Shown here: positions 11,371-25,284 of the stretch, in pieces
Layout: each line of letters opens with the position of its first letter
Position numbering within the stretch: position 1 is the first letter of the stretch
Source of the DNA: Cardinalis cardinalis
Taxonomy: Eukaryota; Chordata; Aves; Passeriformes; Cardinalidae
DNA: 64,000 nt
Assembly: GCA_014549065.1 (NCBI GenBank)
Contig: JACDOX010000227.1
Location: 64,644 to 128,643 of the forward strand
Direction of reading: 5' to 3'
The notes under the pieces: generated by a model
The model's database searches: none
Told to the model about the DNA's origin: nothing
Seen by the model: the letters and a program-made list of their open reading frames with translations, nothing else
Made by a program: the position numbers and the translations under genes

Positions 11371-14240
11371 NTCATGAATCACCTGAAGATGAGGGTGAGT
11401 CAGAAAGTCGGTCATGATCCTTGAGCATCCAGGTCTATTTTAAATACTGTTCTTNTAGGTGTTGTGGTAGCACACAAGAGCTCTGGATCACGTCTTCATT
11501 TTTCCATGAATATGCTTCATGTCTTGAAAGAATTAGGGAAGCTTTCAGATTAACTTGANTAAATGCAGTTCTCTCTTCACTGAATTTCAGAACAATGATC
11601 CTCAGCAGCTTTTTCCTGAGTTTTTTTGACCTTCTAAAATGCATGTTTTGGCAAAAGTTTCAAAGCCATGATGAGGTATTTTAATGAGAAAATCCAAATA
11701 CTTGTATAGTTCTTTTTTTCTAGTTTTTTTTTTTAGTCGTCAGTACCCCAGACAAAAATAGCAAAAATCAATGGATGAATCTGTGGATTCTCCTGCACTG
11801 TGGGATGCAAAGTCCTGATGTTCTGACTGTGGCAAATTTTTTCATTCCCTTGAGGAGGAGTAGTACTGCCATATAGATGTAGCTGTGTGGATTCTGCATT
11901 TTGGATGTCTTTTCTTCTTGTTGATGTTGATTTCTGTTTCCTTGGGTTTATTTTGTTAGGGTTTTTTTTTTATTGTTTGCTTTGGAAGAAGACAGTTTAA
12001 TACTGAATTAATATTAATTGCCAATTTNTAAGGGGAGTTCTTTAGAAGGTGTTTTGTCCAGCACAATTGCATGCCCCATTTACATTCTTGTCAGCCTGTG
12101 GAGGTCTTAATCTTGCATAAATAACCCAAGAAGCTGTATTTACAGCAGAAANATCAAAATAAATGCTGTATCATACATGAATTTGCATTACCTCTTCTTG
12201 TGATTAAGATAACTTCATAATTAAAGACACAGATCCCTGAAATTCACCACAATAAAATAGTTTTGTGAGGGGGAAGATGCAAACCCCAAAGCAAGCTGGC
12301 AGAAATTAGAACAGATTTAAACCAGTCTGATTGAAATGTCTGGTGCACAATCATAAAATCCTGTCCACAAGTTGGAANCCTCGTCAAAACCTCATTAGCT
12401 TTAATGAGACTTATAATATGCATTCTAGGAGACAGATTGTAGGGTTGAGGCTCAAATTAATACAGAGTTGTTGCATGACAACTTACTAATAACATTAATC
12501 TTTCCACAACCTGTTCTGACAGGGTTTTTTATGAAGAAGATGGGACTTCACTTTTTTTTTCCCCTTTCTTTTTTTTTTTTATTTTCCCCCCAATTGGAGA
12601 AATATTTTTGCCATGCACCTGATTGCCTAGGGGTCNAATTAACTGCTGGGGGCTTGTGTTTTGTCTGTGTCTGTCTGCCCAAATTATATTCTGTGTGCTC
12701 CTAAATAGATTCAAACAACATGGTATAATTGTAATATTGTAATTTTCCCCTCGGAAAATCTTGTAATATTTGCTGGATAATTATGAACTCTGTATAATCA
12801 ATCCCAAGGGGTCCTCTGTAGATTTAGAGTGAAATCAAATATGGGCCCTATAAAGATCATCATTATAAGACTTAGAAGTCTGGATGCAATCAACTTAATT
12901 CACTCAGTTTTTCCTTAGAGTTTTGTGTGGGCCAGTTTTGGAACCTCTGGTTCAAAATTAGAAGTGACATCTTAAATAACCACCCAGTACAGCTGTAAAT
13001 TATTTCATTTTAGTTAAACTCTTTTTTTAAATTATTTTTTAAAATTTTTATTCTACTCCCATCTTTTTTCCTGATCATTGACTTCAATGTTGAGACATTC
13101 TTGGATCTGAAGAGAGANGTTGCATTCTGTAAATATATTTTGCTTTCCTCCTCCCTTCTCACTGCAGCTTCAGTATCATATTTGTATGGCATATTTCATG
13201 AGGCCTCTAAATTAAAAAAAAATTGTAAAAATAAANAATTCCTTTCTTTTTGCAAAGTAATTAATAAGAAGAGGGCACCCAGGAAGGGGTCTCTGTTTTG
13301 CCTGTTCACTCTTACTGGTTACTATGACTAATGCTTTATAACATTCCTTCAATCTGTGGTTTAATGGGGATGGATGAGCTGTTAGATAAATTATATTTGT
13401 GAACTTTATTCTTTCTTTGACTCCATGTGACTTAGTAAATATAACAAGGAAGTTTCGGAATTATGTTTTGTCTTAAAAAAAAACAGAAAAAAAAGTAAAG
13501 CTTTTCTAATTTTGACTGCATGGGTTGGGATTTTTGGGTTTTTTCCTTCCCCTTTGGTACATGGCTGCTGTCTCACTGCTGTTTCTTTCTGTGTTTAAAT
13601 AGCTTCCAAAATTTCAGTCCCCACTTAATACATTCTACATCACCAGTATTTCTGGCAAAATCTGGAATTGCAGTTGAATGGCATTGTCTACCTCAAAGCT
13701 TTTGAAAAACCATAAAATGTTTCACAGCATTACCCAAGCTTGAGTCAGCTGTTGACTCAGCTTATGTGCTCNTCTCATTTTGAAAAGCAGAGTGCTCTTG
13801 GTTTTCTTTAATGTCTTGATTCTGTTTGGGACCATCTCTCTTCCCCAAATTCACACGTGAGCTATAAATTTAATGTTCTAAAGATGACTTCCAGACCTGA
13901 GAGGTACACTCAACTCCTTGCTTGTGTTGAGGTACTTAAAGAAAACACTGAAGCCTCTAAAATTTGGGATAAACATTTCAGTTGGTGCTGTGTGGGAGGA
14001 CAGTCAATAGCCANAGCAGACTTTCATTGTCTGCCTGACAAAGAGCTGAGTCATAGCTGTATTTTAGCTTTGGCAAACTTTGGAAATTGCTTTATTTTTT
14101 TTTTCATCCAATTTCCAATTCTTTAAAAGAAGACTGTCTTAAGGGGTTTGTCTGAGAGGGCCAGTTAAAACAGGATGACCCAAAAACTTACGTTAAAGTT
14201 TTGTTAATGCAAATGCTTCTAGTGGTAGGATGATGTGTGG

Positions 14241-14322
14241 AAAAAAACCCAGGAAAACAACACAAAAAAACCCAAAACAACCCAAAAACTGAAAACAAAA
14301 CAAAACAACTAAACAAAACAAC
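14241..14322. repeat. A/C-rich low-complexity block
   Basis: Degenerate AAAAC/AAACCC composition with almost no G or T on the + strand. Confidence 0.85.
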
Positions 14323-17300
14323 AGTGTAAATATATTATGATTTTTTCACGTAGAAGTATATCTTGGGTAAGTGGACTGATAGGAAAAAACACTTTATTCC
14401 AAGCTCTCAGGCTGGGTGGCACTGGGTTATCATTGAAAGGGCTAGGTTTTTGTGCATTAGTAGTCCACATGCTTTGCCTGTGATGAATTATCAGCAAGAA
14501 TCATTCACATGCAGAACACATTCAGTTATTTCTTTGTCTGTCCCTGCTTGTCTCTTCAGAAAATAAAAANTAAAACAACCCAGACCCTGTGAAAAAACCA
14601 AATAGTTAAAGAGCTCTCCACCTGTATTCACTAAACACAGTTGGATATGCTGTGCAGAGTTTCATGGATTAAGAGCTCACAGGCAGCATTTTGAATAGCT
14701 TAAAAATGTAGTTAATGCTGTGCTTTCATCTCACAGATCAGCCTCTCATGGCAGCACTGGAGAGTTATGAATTTCATCATAAATGACCACAATTCATCAC
14801 ACTATTCGTATTTCATCATAAATTACTCTGATTGTTCATTATTTCAGCTGTAGCTTATATGTTTTTTGGACTTCACTGAAGATGCAATTACTTACAGAAA
14901 GTCACTTGTCACCTCTTATTGTATTAATGATAAATTAAATTTTGGACTCATTGCAATGATTTGTTTTTACGCAGGCTACTCTTTGCAGAATTAAAATTTG
15001 GAGAAAACTAAGAACTTGAAAGTTTCTGTACCCTGAATCAAAGCCAGATGCTGGCATCCTGAAGGNTCTTATTGGAGCAGCTTAGACATAAGGCCAACAT
15101 TTCTACATTCTCTGGAGCCACATACGTATTTAGATACTATTAAAGTACCTAATTATGTCTCACAGTGATGCAGTTTCTTGTGAAATACAGACATTTTATT
15201 AATTCAAATGAAAAGCCAGGTAGATGTCTTGAAAATTTATCTAGAAATGTATTTATTTGTACAATTAAATATATACAGTTTTACTTAGTATAAATGCAGT
15301 CTATTTATAAGGCAACTAAATTTTGCTAGCTATGAGAATTTGTATCAATGGTGCTTTTAATTTAATTAATTTCTTAGCAGGGTCATCTAACTAAATGTCT
15401 AGCTAAAATTTTTTGTCACAGTAAGACTGAACTAATGACAACACCAACACAAGTTTTAGAGTGAGACATTGTGTTTTTTTGTTTTGTTTTTTTTTCCAAC
15501 CCCAAAGTGAAGTAATGGTAATTTAATGTCAAAATTTAAGGGAGAAACCCTCTTTTCCAAATCATTCCCATGTGGGACTTTATGCTGACTCTGTATGAGG
15601 TATATTGAGGAATGCTGGACTGAAAACTGAATTAATATTATATTTATGCTGTGTTGTAGCAACATAGTTCATACTCTTGCCAGTACAAGATCCCAAAACA
15701 AGCTGCCATTCACTCATGATGAATTCTCCCACCTGCTTCTTTATAATACACTGTTAGCTTGATTTTTTTTTCTTTTTTTTTTTTTTGAATAATCCTCATT
15801 GACCTTTTAAAGGAACAGAACAACAAGATCTGATTGCAAAAAGCAAACCATTTTGGAATCTATCCCTAATTATGGCCCAGATAATCCCTTTTGATTTTTG
15901 CCATGGAGAGGGTGATAATGACAGCAAACCTGTTGGGTGCCTGAAAATCCATTGGTACTCAGAGCTTGGCTTATCTGATGTTATCTTTTACTGCCTTCTG
16001 CTTATTTTTTCTCTCTTTCCTTTTTAATTTTTGTGTGCTTGAAGAAAAATTGAAATTTGAGATATGACTAGAGATGAAAGAAACGTGTTATGGGTGGAAA
16101 TGATGCTGTTGGCTCAGGATATGAGATATATGGAGGGATTATTCAAATAATACTTTTCCTACTTTAATGTTCTGCCAGGCAAGTGTTTTTGGATGGATTG
16201 AAAAAAAGACCAGGTGTGAGTATGGTGGCTTATTTGCAATAAATATGTGCTTAGATACACTGCTGAACATCTCATTTTATCTCTAAGTCTGAAGAGATTG
16301 AGTTCAGTGATTTCCCTCACACCATATTTATTCCTGCATAAGTANCTTCTGATGACTTTGATGGGATTTTTAACTTTTTATTTTAATACAGAACAAGTAA
16401 AAATTCAAGATATGGATGAGTGTAGACAGTGCATGTGTCTTTATGCACTCTGAAACAAAAGTAAGGATTTGTATTGCACACAGAAAAGGAGTTCTTGAGT
16501 TTTTCATAATAGAATAAGCAACATATTTATAATTTAATTAAATCAAGCTTTTGGCTTGTAGGTGTGCAACCAAAGAATCATTAACCTGTCAGTGGTGCAT
16601 CCCCATATTTTTTGTTATATTTTTAATCTCTTTAGCCCTGAAGTAGAAAGTAATAACAGACTTTAAAATCTATAATGTATAATTAACACTTCCTGTGTGT
16701 GGAAGTAATAGTGACAATTTTCTTTTGCCATTTTAACACAAAAATGTNTCCCATGGGATTACATTACATGACATTACTGAAAGAAAGTCTCACAGGAGCA
16801 TAGTTACTAAAAAAACAAGTTTCAAGAGAGCCTTGCAAACTCTGTAGTCAGTTTTTAGCCTCATAAATAAGTAATAAAAACACAANCACTGGCATCCCAA
16901 TGCATTTCATATTTAGAAACTAAAATTATTATGATTTCTTCCTTTTTTTTATTCTGCTAAACACAAAATTCCAGGAAAGACCTTGGAGGAGGAGATGTTA
17001 TTTCACACCTACTACTTTTTGCTGTGACAATGAGAGGTGGCAGCATTTCTTGCACTGTGAGGTGTTCCTTTGGTGGCTTGGCAGTCTGTTTTGGTTTTTT
17101 TTGAATTTTTTTCTTTTCACCTGATCCAGAAATTCTGCCTGTGGAAGGGCAGGCAGCAGCAGACGCAGGATCAGCCANTGCTCTGCTGGTGTTTTCCCCA
17201 GGACAGTTTTTTGGTGTCATTTATCATGTAATTTAGTGGAATATATCACTGCCTATTTACTACATGGGGGCTGAGCACTGCAGATTAAAGGTGGCCTGGA

Positions 17301-17822
17301 ATTCTCTCTGAAAAAGGGGGAAAAGCCAGGAATCTAGAGCATAAAGCCTCTGTGGAAGTGCCAGCATTGTGAAAGAGGATGGCCAGACAGCAGGCTTGGT
17401 GTTTGATTCAAGCTGGAGTTTTTGCATCAGGTTAGACACGTAATGAACATTCCAAACCCACTCCACAGTATTGCAGGGAGAGAGTGAGGTGTGTTGTTTC
17501 CAGGAGGCAGAATTCCTGCCTGTGCTTGTGGTTCCCAACTGGACTGCAGGGAGCTAAGAGAACAAGGAGAAGAGCAGGACACAGGGAGAAAGGTGGAAAA
17601 ATGGATGTGTTCCCTGTGAGCAGCACCGGAGAGGAGCAGGGATGCTCTAAGTTCAGTGATCCCATAAATTACCAACCCCATAATATTGCTCACCAGTTTG
17701 TCACTCACTATTTTTGGCTTTGTAAGCTGGAGTTCAGAAAGCAGTCCAACTTTAAATAAGCAAAACCATTTCAGGTAGACAACCTGCTTTCTACCTGACA
17801 GGAAGGTGCAGCCAGGTGGGTG

Positions 17823-18085
17823 TCACAAGCAACCAGGGACAGGACAAGAGGGAACAGCCTCAGGCTGGCCCAGGGTGGACAGCAGCAGGAATTTCTTCAG
17901 TGAAGGGCTTGTCAGGCATTGGAAGGAGCTGCCCAGGGAGGTTTAGGGTGTCCATCCCTGGAGGTGTCCCAGGAAGGGCTGGAGGTGGCACTCAGAGCTC
18001 TGGGCTGGGGACAAGGTGGGCATTGGGCACAGCCTGGCCATCCAAAATCCTGGCTGTTTTTTCCAACCTAAATGATTCTGTGAAT
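17823..18085 (+). mobile_element. CR1 LINE 3' end, plus strand
   Basis: It contains GGGACAGGACAAGAGGGAAC, GGAGCTGCCCAGGGAGG, TCCCAGGAAGGGCTGGA and the terminal TTTTCCAACCTAAATGATTC with TGTGAATC. These are the ordered landmarks of a CR1 tail. Confidence 0.93.
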
Positions 18086-18890
18086 CATGGACATCTAAAG
18101 GAGATCTTGACAGATCCTGACCGTTTTGTTTGTTTAAAAATAAGAAGTGAGGGGAAGGAGGGAAGTGAGAGGAGCAGTGTGACACAGCTCCTGTGCCCAA
18201 ACAGCTGGGGAACACACTGGCATTAGTGAAACACCTTGAATGCCAAAATGATAGTAAGCACCACATTTCTGAAGGATTGTGAATCTTAGAACTAAAATCA
18301 GCTAGTGTACATGGAAGTGGTTTGATTTGGGAGCACCTGTGAGCCTGGTTTCTACTTAATTTGATGTTCAAGACTGGGAACACAAAACCTTCAAGATGCT
18401 CAGCACAGGAGACTGTTTGTCTTTCAAGTGCCCTTTTGATGTCCGTGGAACAAACTGCACTTCAGGTCAGGTAAATATCTGAAATTTTAGGATTATTGTG
18501 AGGCTTCTCGTTCAGCAGATCTAGAACTGGAATTTCACATTTGGGAATCACTTGTGTGGCCACTCTGCAGCTGACTTGCAAGGCATCTAAAGTTGTTAGA
18601 TTGGCCTTTCTCAAATGCTGAACTGCAGACTTTCTAAAAGCAATATCATAAACAGCATTCTTTAAATAATCATCTAAAATAATACATGCTTGTATGTTGG
18701 TGAGGTTTTTTATTGGTATTTTTAAAAATTTTCTGTGAATTCTTAGCAATTGACAAGATGTCTCTTTTCCTGCTTGGATTCTGGCAGGGCAGTAATCCAT
18801 ATCAAAGTGCTCTGGCATGCAGGAGAATGGAAATGGTAGACTGGCTTTTAGATCTTAATTCTGACAGGGATTGTATTTTCCCCTTAGCAG

Positions 18891-19303
18891 AAAAAACCAA
18901 AACAACCCACATGAAAAACCTCCAAAACCAACAGAAAAAACCCAACCAACCAAAAAAAAAAAACCAAACCCACAAAAAAGAAAAACAAACAAAAGCAAAG
19001 CAAAAAACATGCAAACATACAAACCAAACCAAAAACAAAACCAGCCAACCAACCAAACAAAACCAAACACAACAAAAGCCCCCAAATAAAAACAAACAAA
19101 CAAAGCAACAGAATACCAAACAAACCCAAAAAAAAACAAACACCAAAACCAAACCAAACCATACAAAAAACAAAGGGAAAGAAAAAATCAAGCAGTAAAG
19201 AAGCCAAAAACATCCACAGAAACCCTCAAAAGCCACCCTCCCCCACCAAAACCCACAAAGCAACCAAACAAAACAAAGCAACACAAAACAACAAATCAAG
19301 ATT
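18891..19303. repeat. Long A/C-rich low-complexity block
   Basis: About 410 bp of degenerate AAAC, AACC and CAAA words. Its near absence of T on the + strand removes stop codons and creates spurious lysine/glutamine/threonine-rich ORFs, and phenylalanine/leucine-rich ORFs on the other strand. Confidence 0.9.
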
Positions 19304-19569
19304 TAAACAAATCCACCAAACTTCCTCATATTTCCACAGAACTACAATAAAAATCACTTTTCCAGGAGGAAATGAGACCGTGCATAAGGGTTGATCTCCT
19401 TTCTTAATGTCTACTGAGATCTTCTGGGTTTTTTCTGCCCTGAGAAATATCCTGTTTAGACTCTCTGCTACAGTCTGCCTCTGAAAAGAAGAATGTTTGA
19501 TTCTTTTGCTTCTGTTTTATGCTCACCTGGAACTTTGACCTACATGGCAACAGTGAGGTTCAGGCAGAA

Positions 19570-19606
19570 AACAAAACAAAACAAACACACACACACAAAA
19601 AAATAC
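19570..19606. repeat. AAAAC / CA simple repeat
   Basis: AAAACAAAACAAAC runs into about six CA dinucleotides and then a short A run. Confidence 0.8.
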
Positions 19607-20087
19607 CCTAAACACTCAAGCTAACAGAAAACATCCAGTCCCTTGCCAAATTTGTTCAGAGAGATAAAAACCATTTTCATTAGCAAAAGTGCTTAATAAA
19701 CTACTAGAAGGGGAAGGTAGGCATTGTCAGTCACTCATTATAAAAGCAGCAAGAACTGGAGGTAGAATCAAGCAATTATTGACAGTAATATCATAGAAAG
19801 GGGATTTTTGGTATCTAGGGAATCCGTGCCACTCACTTTTGGTTTTTGTTTTTTAAGGTTCTTTACATAGAGCCAGGCATAATCCAATCACAGCGTCTAC
19901 TGCTTAATTTTTGATTTTCTTCTTGGCAGAGCTGGGTGAAATCTCTTATCTTTGATATATGGGAAGTATATCAACTCATGGGCAATATTTGAATATTTGA
20001 TACAGACTGGTGGGCAAAGTGGTTTAAAGACTAGGCAGCAGAAAGATTAGATAAATCACCTATGAGGACTCAGTTATGGACCTTATG

Positions 20088-20199
20088 TAGTTTTTGTGGG
20101 ATTTTTTGTAGTTTTGCAGTTTTTGTGGTTTTGGGGTTTTTTTTTGGTTGTCGGGATTGGGTTTTTTTGCATTTGTTTGGGTTTTTTTTTTTATATGGC
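20088..20199. repeat. G/T-rich low-complexity block
   Basis: Degenerate TTTTTGTGG and GGGTTTTTT words. It lies about 110 bp left of a complementary-type A/C block. Confidence 0.88.
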
Positions 20200-20307
20200 C
20201 AATAGCAGTGGTGTGTTTGCTGGTTCTGCACACCCTTTTTATTACTCTGTGTTTGGTTCTGTTTACTCAGATTAGAGTTGCAGCAGGAGCAAGGCTTTGT
20301 AAGAAAT

Positions 20308-20520
20308 AAAAACCACAAAAAAAACCCCACCAAAGCCAAACAGAAACAAAATAATATCCCCAATGCCTCCCAAAAAATCTAAAACCATGCCAAAACCCCC
20401 CAAAACCAAAAAAACAACAAAAAAACCCCCAAAACAAAACAAAAACCCAACCAAAAAAAACAAAGTAAAAACCCACACAACAAACAAACAAATTAACAAA
20501 CCAAAAACCCACACCAAAAT
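20308..20520. repeat. A/C-rich low-complexity block
   Basis: Degenerate AAAACCC and CAAAC words over about 210 bp, opposite in strand composition to the block at 20088. Confidence 0.9.
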
Positions 20521-22541
20521 CAATAATCTTTGGACCTGATTTATTAGAAAGTATCTGACTTGTATGGGACCAGGTATGAGGTGGATTGATGAGGGAGTGG
20601 ATGACTGTGAAGAGGTGCTGATAATTTGCCTGTCAAAAATAGAAGCAATGTAAGACCCCAGGAAATAAAAGTTCGTGGAACATACATCTCATGCTGCTGA
20701 ATAGATTAGCATTTCCAAAAATGCTTACAACTGCAATCTACAACCAGTGATTTTGAAGATAAATACAGAGGTCTCTAGCAGTGATAAATGCAATGCCTTT
20801 TATGGTTTTGTTTACTTTTAAGCCCTTTGATCCCGGTTTTTAATCTATTTTCATGCTAATATGTTTTATCTGGGAAGACCCGTTTGTCTTCATTTCACTC
20901 CTGACAATGAAACTTACCAAATTTACTTCATGNTTAAGTTTTATTTATTCATCTATGGCAAGTTTCAATAGAGCTGTAGTGGAGGGCAATAGTGCCCGGC
21001 TTTGATCTATAATGACTCGAGATGGTTTCTATTGTGATGCCTTGTAGATTGCTTTCAGCAGTTGAGCTTTTCAGACAGTGTTGTCAGCCTTCCTTGGCAG
21101 CTGCTGAAAGGAAAATATTCATATCACATTGTCTTCCTTTCAGTCACCTACCAGGGTAGGTGAATAAAGAAGAAACAGGTTGAAAAATGCAGAAATTGTT
21201 GTTTGAGCTGACTTTTGTTGAACTTTATGAAACATACTGGTACTTCAAATGCAGCTTTCATAACAGAAATAATTTTATTTCTGAATAACATAGGAGGAGA
21301 ATTCAGCAAATGCCTTTGTCCAGCGTAATAAATGTCTGCTTCCTTTTGGGCTTAACGTTTGTACAACAAAAGCAGGGGATAAATGTTTTTTTATTGATTT
21401 CTCCAAATTGTCTTGCATACCTCTTGCATATTTGGTTTCAAGCAAGACTAGAAGGAGCCATTTACAGCAATATCTGGGTTAGTAACCTGGCATTCTGAAA
21501 CACCACTGAGACATAATTGATATGCCACTAGAATACACTAAAAGGCTGGAGTGTTTCTGGAGGCTTCTTAAAAATAATAGCTTTAAACTGCATAGCAAGA
21601 AAGCTGTAGCAGGTAAGTAATGAGGGGAAAATCATAAAAAGGCTGTACACAAATGGAAAGACAAATGCTACCAACCAAGGTTGAAATAAAAAACAATATT
21701 TAAAAAAAAAACAAACAGCAAAAAAAAAATTCTGGCTGAAAAGTAGAGAACTAATCAGAAACATATGAGAAATAGAAAATGTGGTTTAAACGTTGCTGGA
21801 TTGAAAATGAGACAGGAAATTGGAGGAAAGAGTAGAAGGAATACTATGCGGACATTGAAGCCTAAGAAATTGTCTTAAAAAATTGTGGTTCAATTAATGG
21901 ATAAAAACAACTCAAATACTGCTGCTGTTGACAATATCGAGCTGGAGCAACACCATGGAGTTAATGGATTTAATTTGGGCTGGCAGCAGCGTGAGGCAGG
22001 TACCCTTTGGATTTNAATGGATTCTGCTGATCTCGTTAGAAGCTGTTGTGTAACAGCTCATGGCCCAGCACCAGCGCTCTGATCCAGCTCCCTGGAAGAG
22101 TTTTTTTGCTTCCAACTTTGCTGGGAGATTTATTGGTCCTTAATCCTGCAGGGGTGCCAAGTGTTGTGCAAACAGTGCTTTTATCATCCAGGATGTTCAG
22201 TCTTGTGCACTCCTTGAATTTGAGGCAGCTCAACCTGGCNCAGAAGTGGCTGTGTCCTGGCGCCAAACAGAACATCTTTTGGGGCAAAAAAACTGAATTT
22301 AGGGCAAGGGTGATGTCCTAGCTCCACGGTGGTGACTAACTGTGGGTGTAACTGCCTCGTGGTCTGGGACAGCTCACTGGAAAATGAATATTCAGAGNNT
22401 TAGTTTGAGGTCAAGATATCAAAGCAAGGAAATGGCAGCAATTAAAATGTTTGTAGGTCCCAGCATTACAGAGGAGCGCACAGACAATAATTTCATTTTG
22501 GGAAAGGGAGGGATCAGCACATATTTAAAAAAAAAAAGTAT

Positions 22542-22549
<8 letters not shown>

Positions 22550-22576
<27 letters not shown>
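22550..22576. repeat. (TA)n microsatellite
   Basis: About 13 TA units, preceded by an A run and ATACATAC. Confidence 0.95.
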
Positions 22577-24540
22577 ACACCCTGTACTGCTGTACTCCAA
22601 TAAATAAAAAGTTTCACTGGCAAACACCTAACTACAACATACAAAAAAATAACAGGTGATTCCTTTAATGACAGTCACAAATAGAGGGGGGAAAGGAATT
22701 CCCTAATGAGCCCCTGGGTTGTATTNAATGCCTTAGTTTGAGAAGAAATACATTGAAATTCAGACTGGAATTTTATAACCTATTTATCAGTCATTTTAAT
22801 TGTGGTGTCTTTGTCAAGATGAGGCTGCAGCAGCATATTTGTGCGCCCACAACAACTCTTTTATATGTTCTGTTGGTGAATAATGAGGCTTCTCTAATCA
22901 CCTGGTTGTGCTGTAACTACTGTGTTGTTTGTTGCTGGCATAAATTGTTGCACAGCAATGGCAAAAGATAAAAAATAACACTCATAAGCGTAGGCTGGGG
23001 GCTGAACTGGTGTGCATTTTGTGTTTTGGGTGAAGCAAGAAAGAAAACTGAATGAAGTTAAATCTATTAACACATTTAAAAATAAGCTGAAGAACAGGAA
23101 GAAGTAGGAGACTGGTGGTAATCACAGAAGTAGTTAAAGAGAACACACATCTTCCACTGGTCTGNTGCTAATCCCATACAAATCCATGTAAAGACTTTGT
23201 TCTTAATCTGAAAAACCCCACAGTCGTCTGCTGTGACATCCCATGTTCACAGATGTGGAAAGTGGAAAAGGATCAGTAAGCAGTGCTGTAAATTTATAAC
23301 TTTATTTGGACCCATTAAACTGTAATCACCTTCCTCCCCTTTTTCNTGTACACTGGATGAAGAAATGAATTAATTTTTTTCTTTTTATTTTAATAATTTA
23401 AATTCATTTGTGACTATGTATTCATAATTGTCATCCTCACCTCCTTCTCAGTGTTTTTCCCTCCCTTTGGGTTTTTCTTCATTCTTAGTCCTGTATTTTA
23501 AAAANACATTCTCTGTGTGCAGATCCAGGACTGTGTTAAGTGTCAAAGAAGAGCAATTGCATGTCAAAGATGAGATGATGTGGGCATCCTGTTCTAATTA
23601 ACAGGGTTTACATTGCATTGCACTGCTTTACAACAGCACCACACTACCTGGATGCAGTTAATAAAGCAAACCTGCAGGAAAAAAAACTCCCAAAAACAGA
23701 CAAACAAAAAAATAGAGACCAGTTAGATAACCCTCCTTGTGCTTCTTCACCACTATTAAGCCAGAATGAGAGACCAAGTTTGTTTCCAGGTCTGCTGTGG
23801 CCTCTGGGATGTGTCTGGGACGTTGAAGGGCAGGTTAATGACTTGGTCTTGTGAGTAGAAGCAGTTATCATGCACTTCATTTCTCCACATTTTGGTCATC
23901 TTTGTGATGACAGAGAACAAACTGATTGCTTTAGGAATATTTGTCTGGGTTCAGAAGCTCAAAGAGAGTAGCTGTCTGGCTCAGTAGTCCAGGATCTATA
24001 TGTACTATTATTAAAATAACATTTAAGCTCCCTATTACAATAAAATACAGTAAAAGCATCACATTCTTGGTCACTCCAATTGTGAACATCTGTAATTTAC
24101 TCTCTTTTCTGTCTGGCTTCTTCCTTTTTCATCCTGTCACAATGTCTGTTCCCAGCTCTTCATTTTCAAATGTCGCTCCATAGAAGCAGTAAGGATTTCC
24201 AAGCAGCTTTTCTAAGCTTGGTTTACAATGTACAGCAGGTAATAAAAGTAAAATTAAAAACCACTGCCAAGAATACTGTTTGTTTGTGCAGTGTGGCCAT
24301 ACTGAGATGAGGTTTTGGCACATATAAACTCTTTCCTTACTTAATATTCTTGTAAACCACCTTGTGGCTGTAACAGTGCGAGGCAGCGCCTACAGTGTGA
24401 GAGCAACAAATGAATTTATCATATTCCAGTTTACACCTTGGCTAAATCTGTGTTTAGGCGTCCTCATGTCACAAGCTGCTGCTGCTGCAGGGATTCTGTG
24501 CCCTCAGAGGCTCACAGCTCTTGCCGTGCAGCGTCCGTCT

Positions 24541-24715
24541 GCTCCTCGGGACAAGGAGGACAAGGAGCTCCTGGAGCAGCTCCAGAGGAGGGAGGGGGAC
24601 AGGGCTGATCTCAGGGGAGGCTGCGGGAGCTTGGGCTGCTCAGCCTGGAGAGAGCCCCAGCTGAGAGGGGCCTCAGCCCTGGCTGGGAGTTCCTGGCTGG
24701 GAGTTCCTGGCTGTC
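24541..24715 (+). mobile_element. CR1 LINE fragment preceding a minisatellite
   Basis: GGAGCTCCTGGAGCAGCTCC, GGCTGCGGGAGCTTGGGCTG and CTCAGCCTGGAGAGAGCC match the central part of the CR1 3' region on the + strand. The likeness ends where the CTGTCC array begins. Confidence 0.8.
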
Positions 24716-24730
24716 CTTGGGTTTCCCTGG

Positions 24731-25205
24731 CTGTCCCGGTGTCCCCCCGTCTGTCCCTGTCTGTGTCTGTGTCCCCCTGTCTGTTCCTGTGTCCCCCTGT
24801 CTGTCTCTGTGTGTCCCTGTCTGTCCCTGTCTGTCTGAACCAGTCTGTCCCTGTGTCCCTGTCTGTCTGTCCCTGTGTCTCCCTGTCTGTCCCTGAGTCT
24901 CCCTGTCTGTCCCTGTGTCCCCCTGTCTGTCCCTGTCTGTGTCTGTGTCCCTGTCTGTCTGTTCCTGTGTCCCCCTGTCTGTCCCTGTCTGTCTGTCCGA
25001 GTCTGTGTCCCTGTCTGTCTGTCCCTGTCTGTCTGCTCCTATCTGTCCCAGTCTGTCCCTGTGTGTCCCTCTCTGTCCCCTAGTTTGTCCCCCCATCCAT
25101 CCCTGTCTCTCTGTCCCTGTGTGTTCCTGGTGTTCCTGTCTGTCTGTCCCACTCTGTCCCTGTCCATCCCTGTCCATCCCTGTGTCCCCCTGTCTGTCCC
25201 AGTCT
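24731..25205. repeat. CTGTCC-type minisatellite, block 1
   Basis: Dense degenerate tandem array of CTGTCTGTCCCTGT and GTCCCCCTGTCTGTC words, with variants at most units. It has no stop codons over long stretches in several frames on both strands, which explains the long repetitive ORFs. Confidence 0.95.
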
Positions 25206-25284
25206 CCACAGGTCAGAGCAGGCCCAGGCTCTGCCCCAGGCCCAGCCATGGCCCCAGAGCCCCAGGCAGGGCTGAGCCCAGCCC
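25205..25284. repeat. GC-rich spacer, copy 1 of a duplicated segment
   Basis: It contains CAGGCCCAGCCATGGCCCCA followed by GAGCCCC and GGGCTGAGCCCAG. A near copy sits at about 25449-25495, on the far side of the second array block. Confidence 0.85.

Larger units (their letters stand above)
10554..17822. other. Unique intronic sequence apart from the listed repeats
   Basis: No exon or transposable element is recognised. It contains the short tandem repeat near 11300, the A/C-rich block at 14241 and several short A or T runs. Confidence 0.55.
18086..24540. other. Unique intronic sequence apart from the listed repeats
   Basis: No exon is seen. The stretch 20810-21020 is relatively rich in motif-like unique sequence and free of simple repeats, but nothing identifies a function. 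Confidence 0.5.

Noticed and set aside
18462..18818. 118-codon minus-strand ORF with fairly protein-like composition
   Set aside because: I recognise no family and see no splice or promoter context. The length is within chance for this much sequence.
18713..19299. Lys/Gln/Thr-rich plus-strand and Phe/Trp/Leu-rich minus-strand ORFs
   Set aside because: They follow from the A/C-rich low-complexity block. T is almost absent on one strand, so stops are absent.
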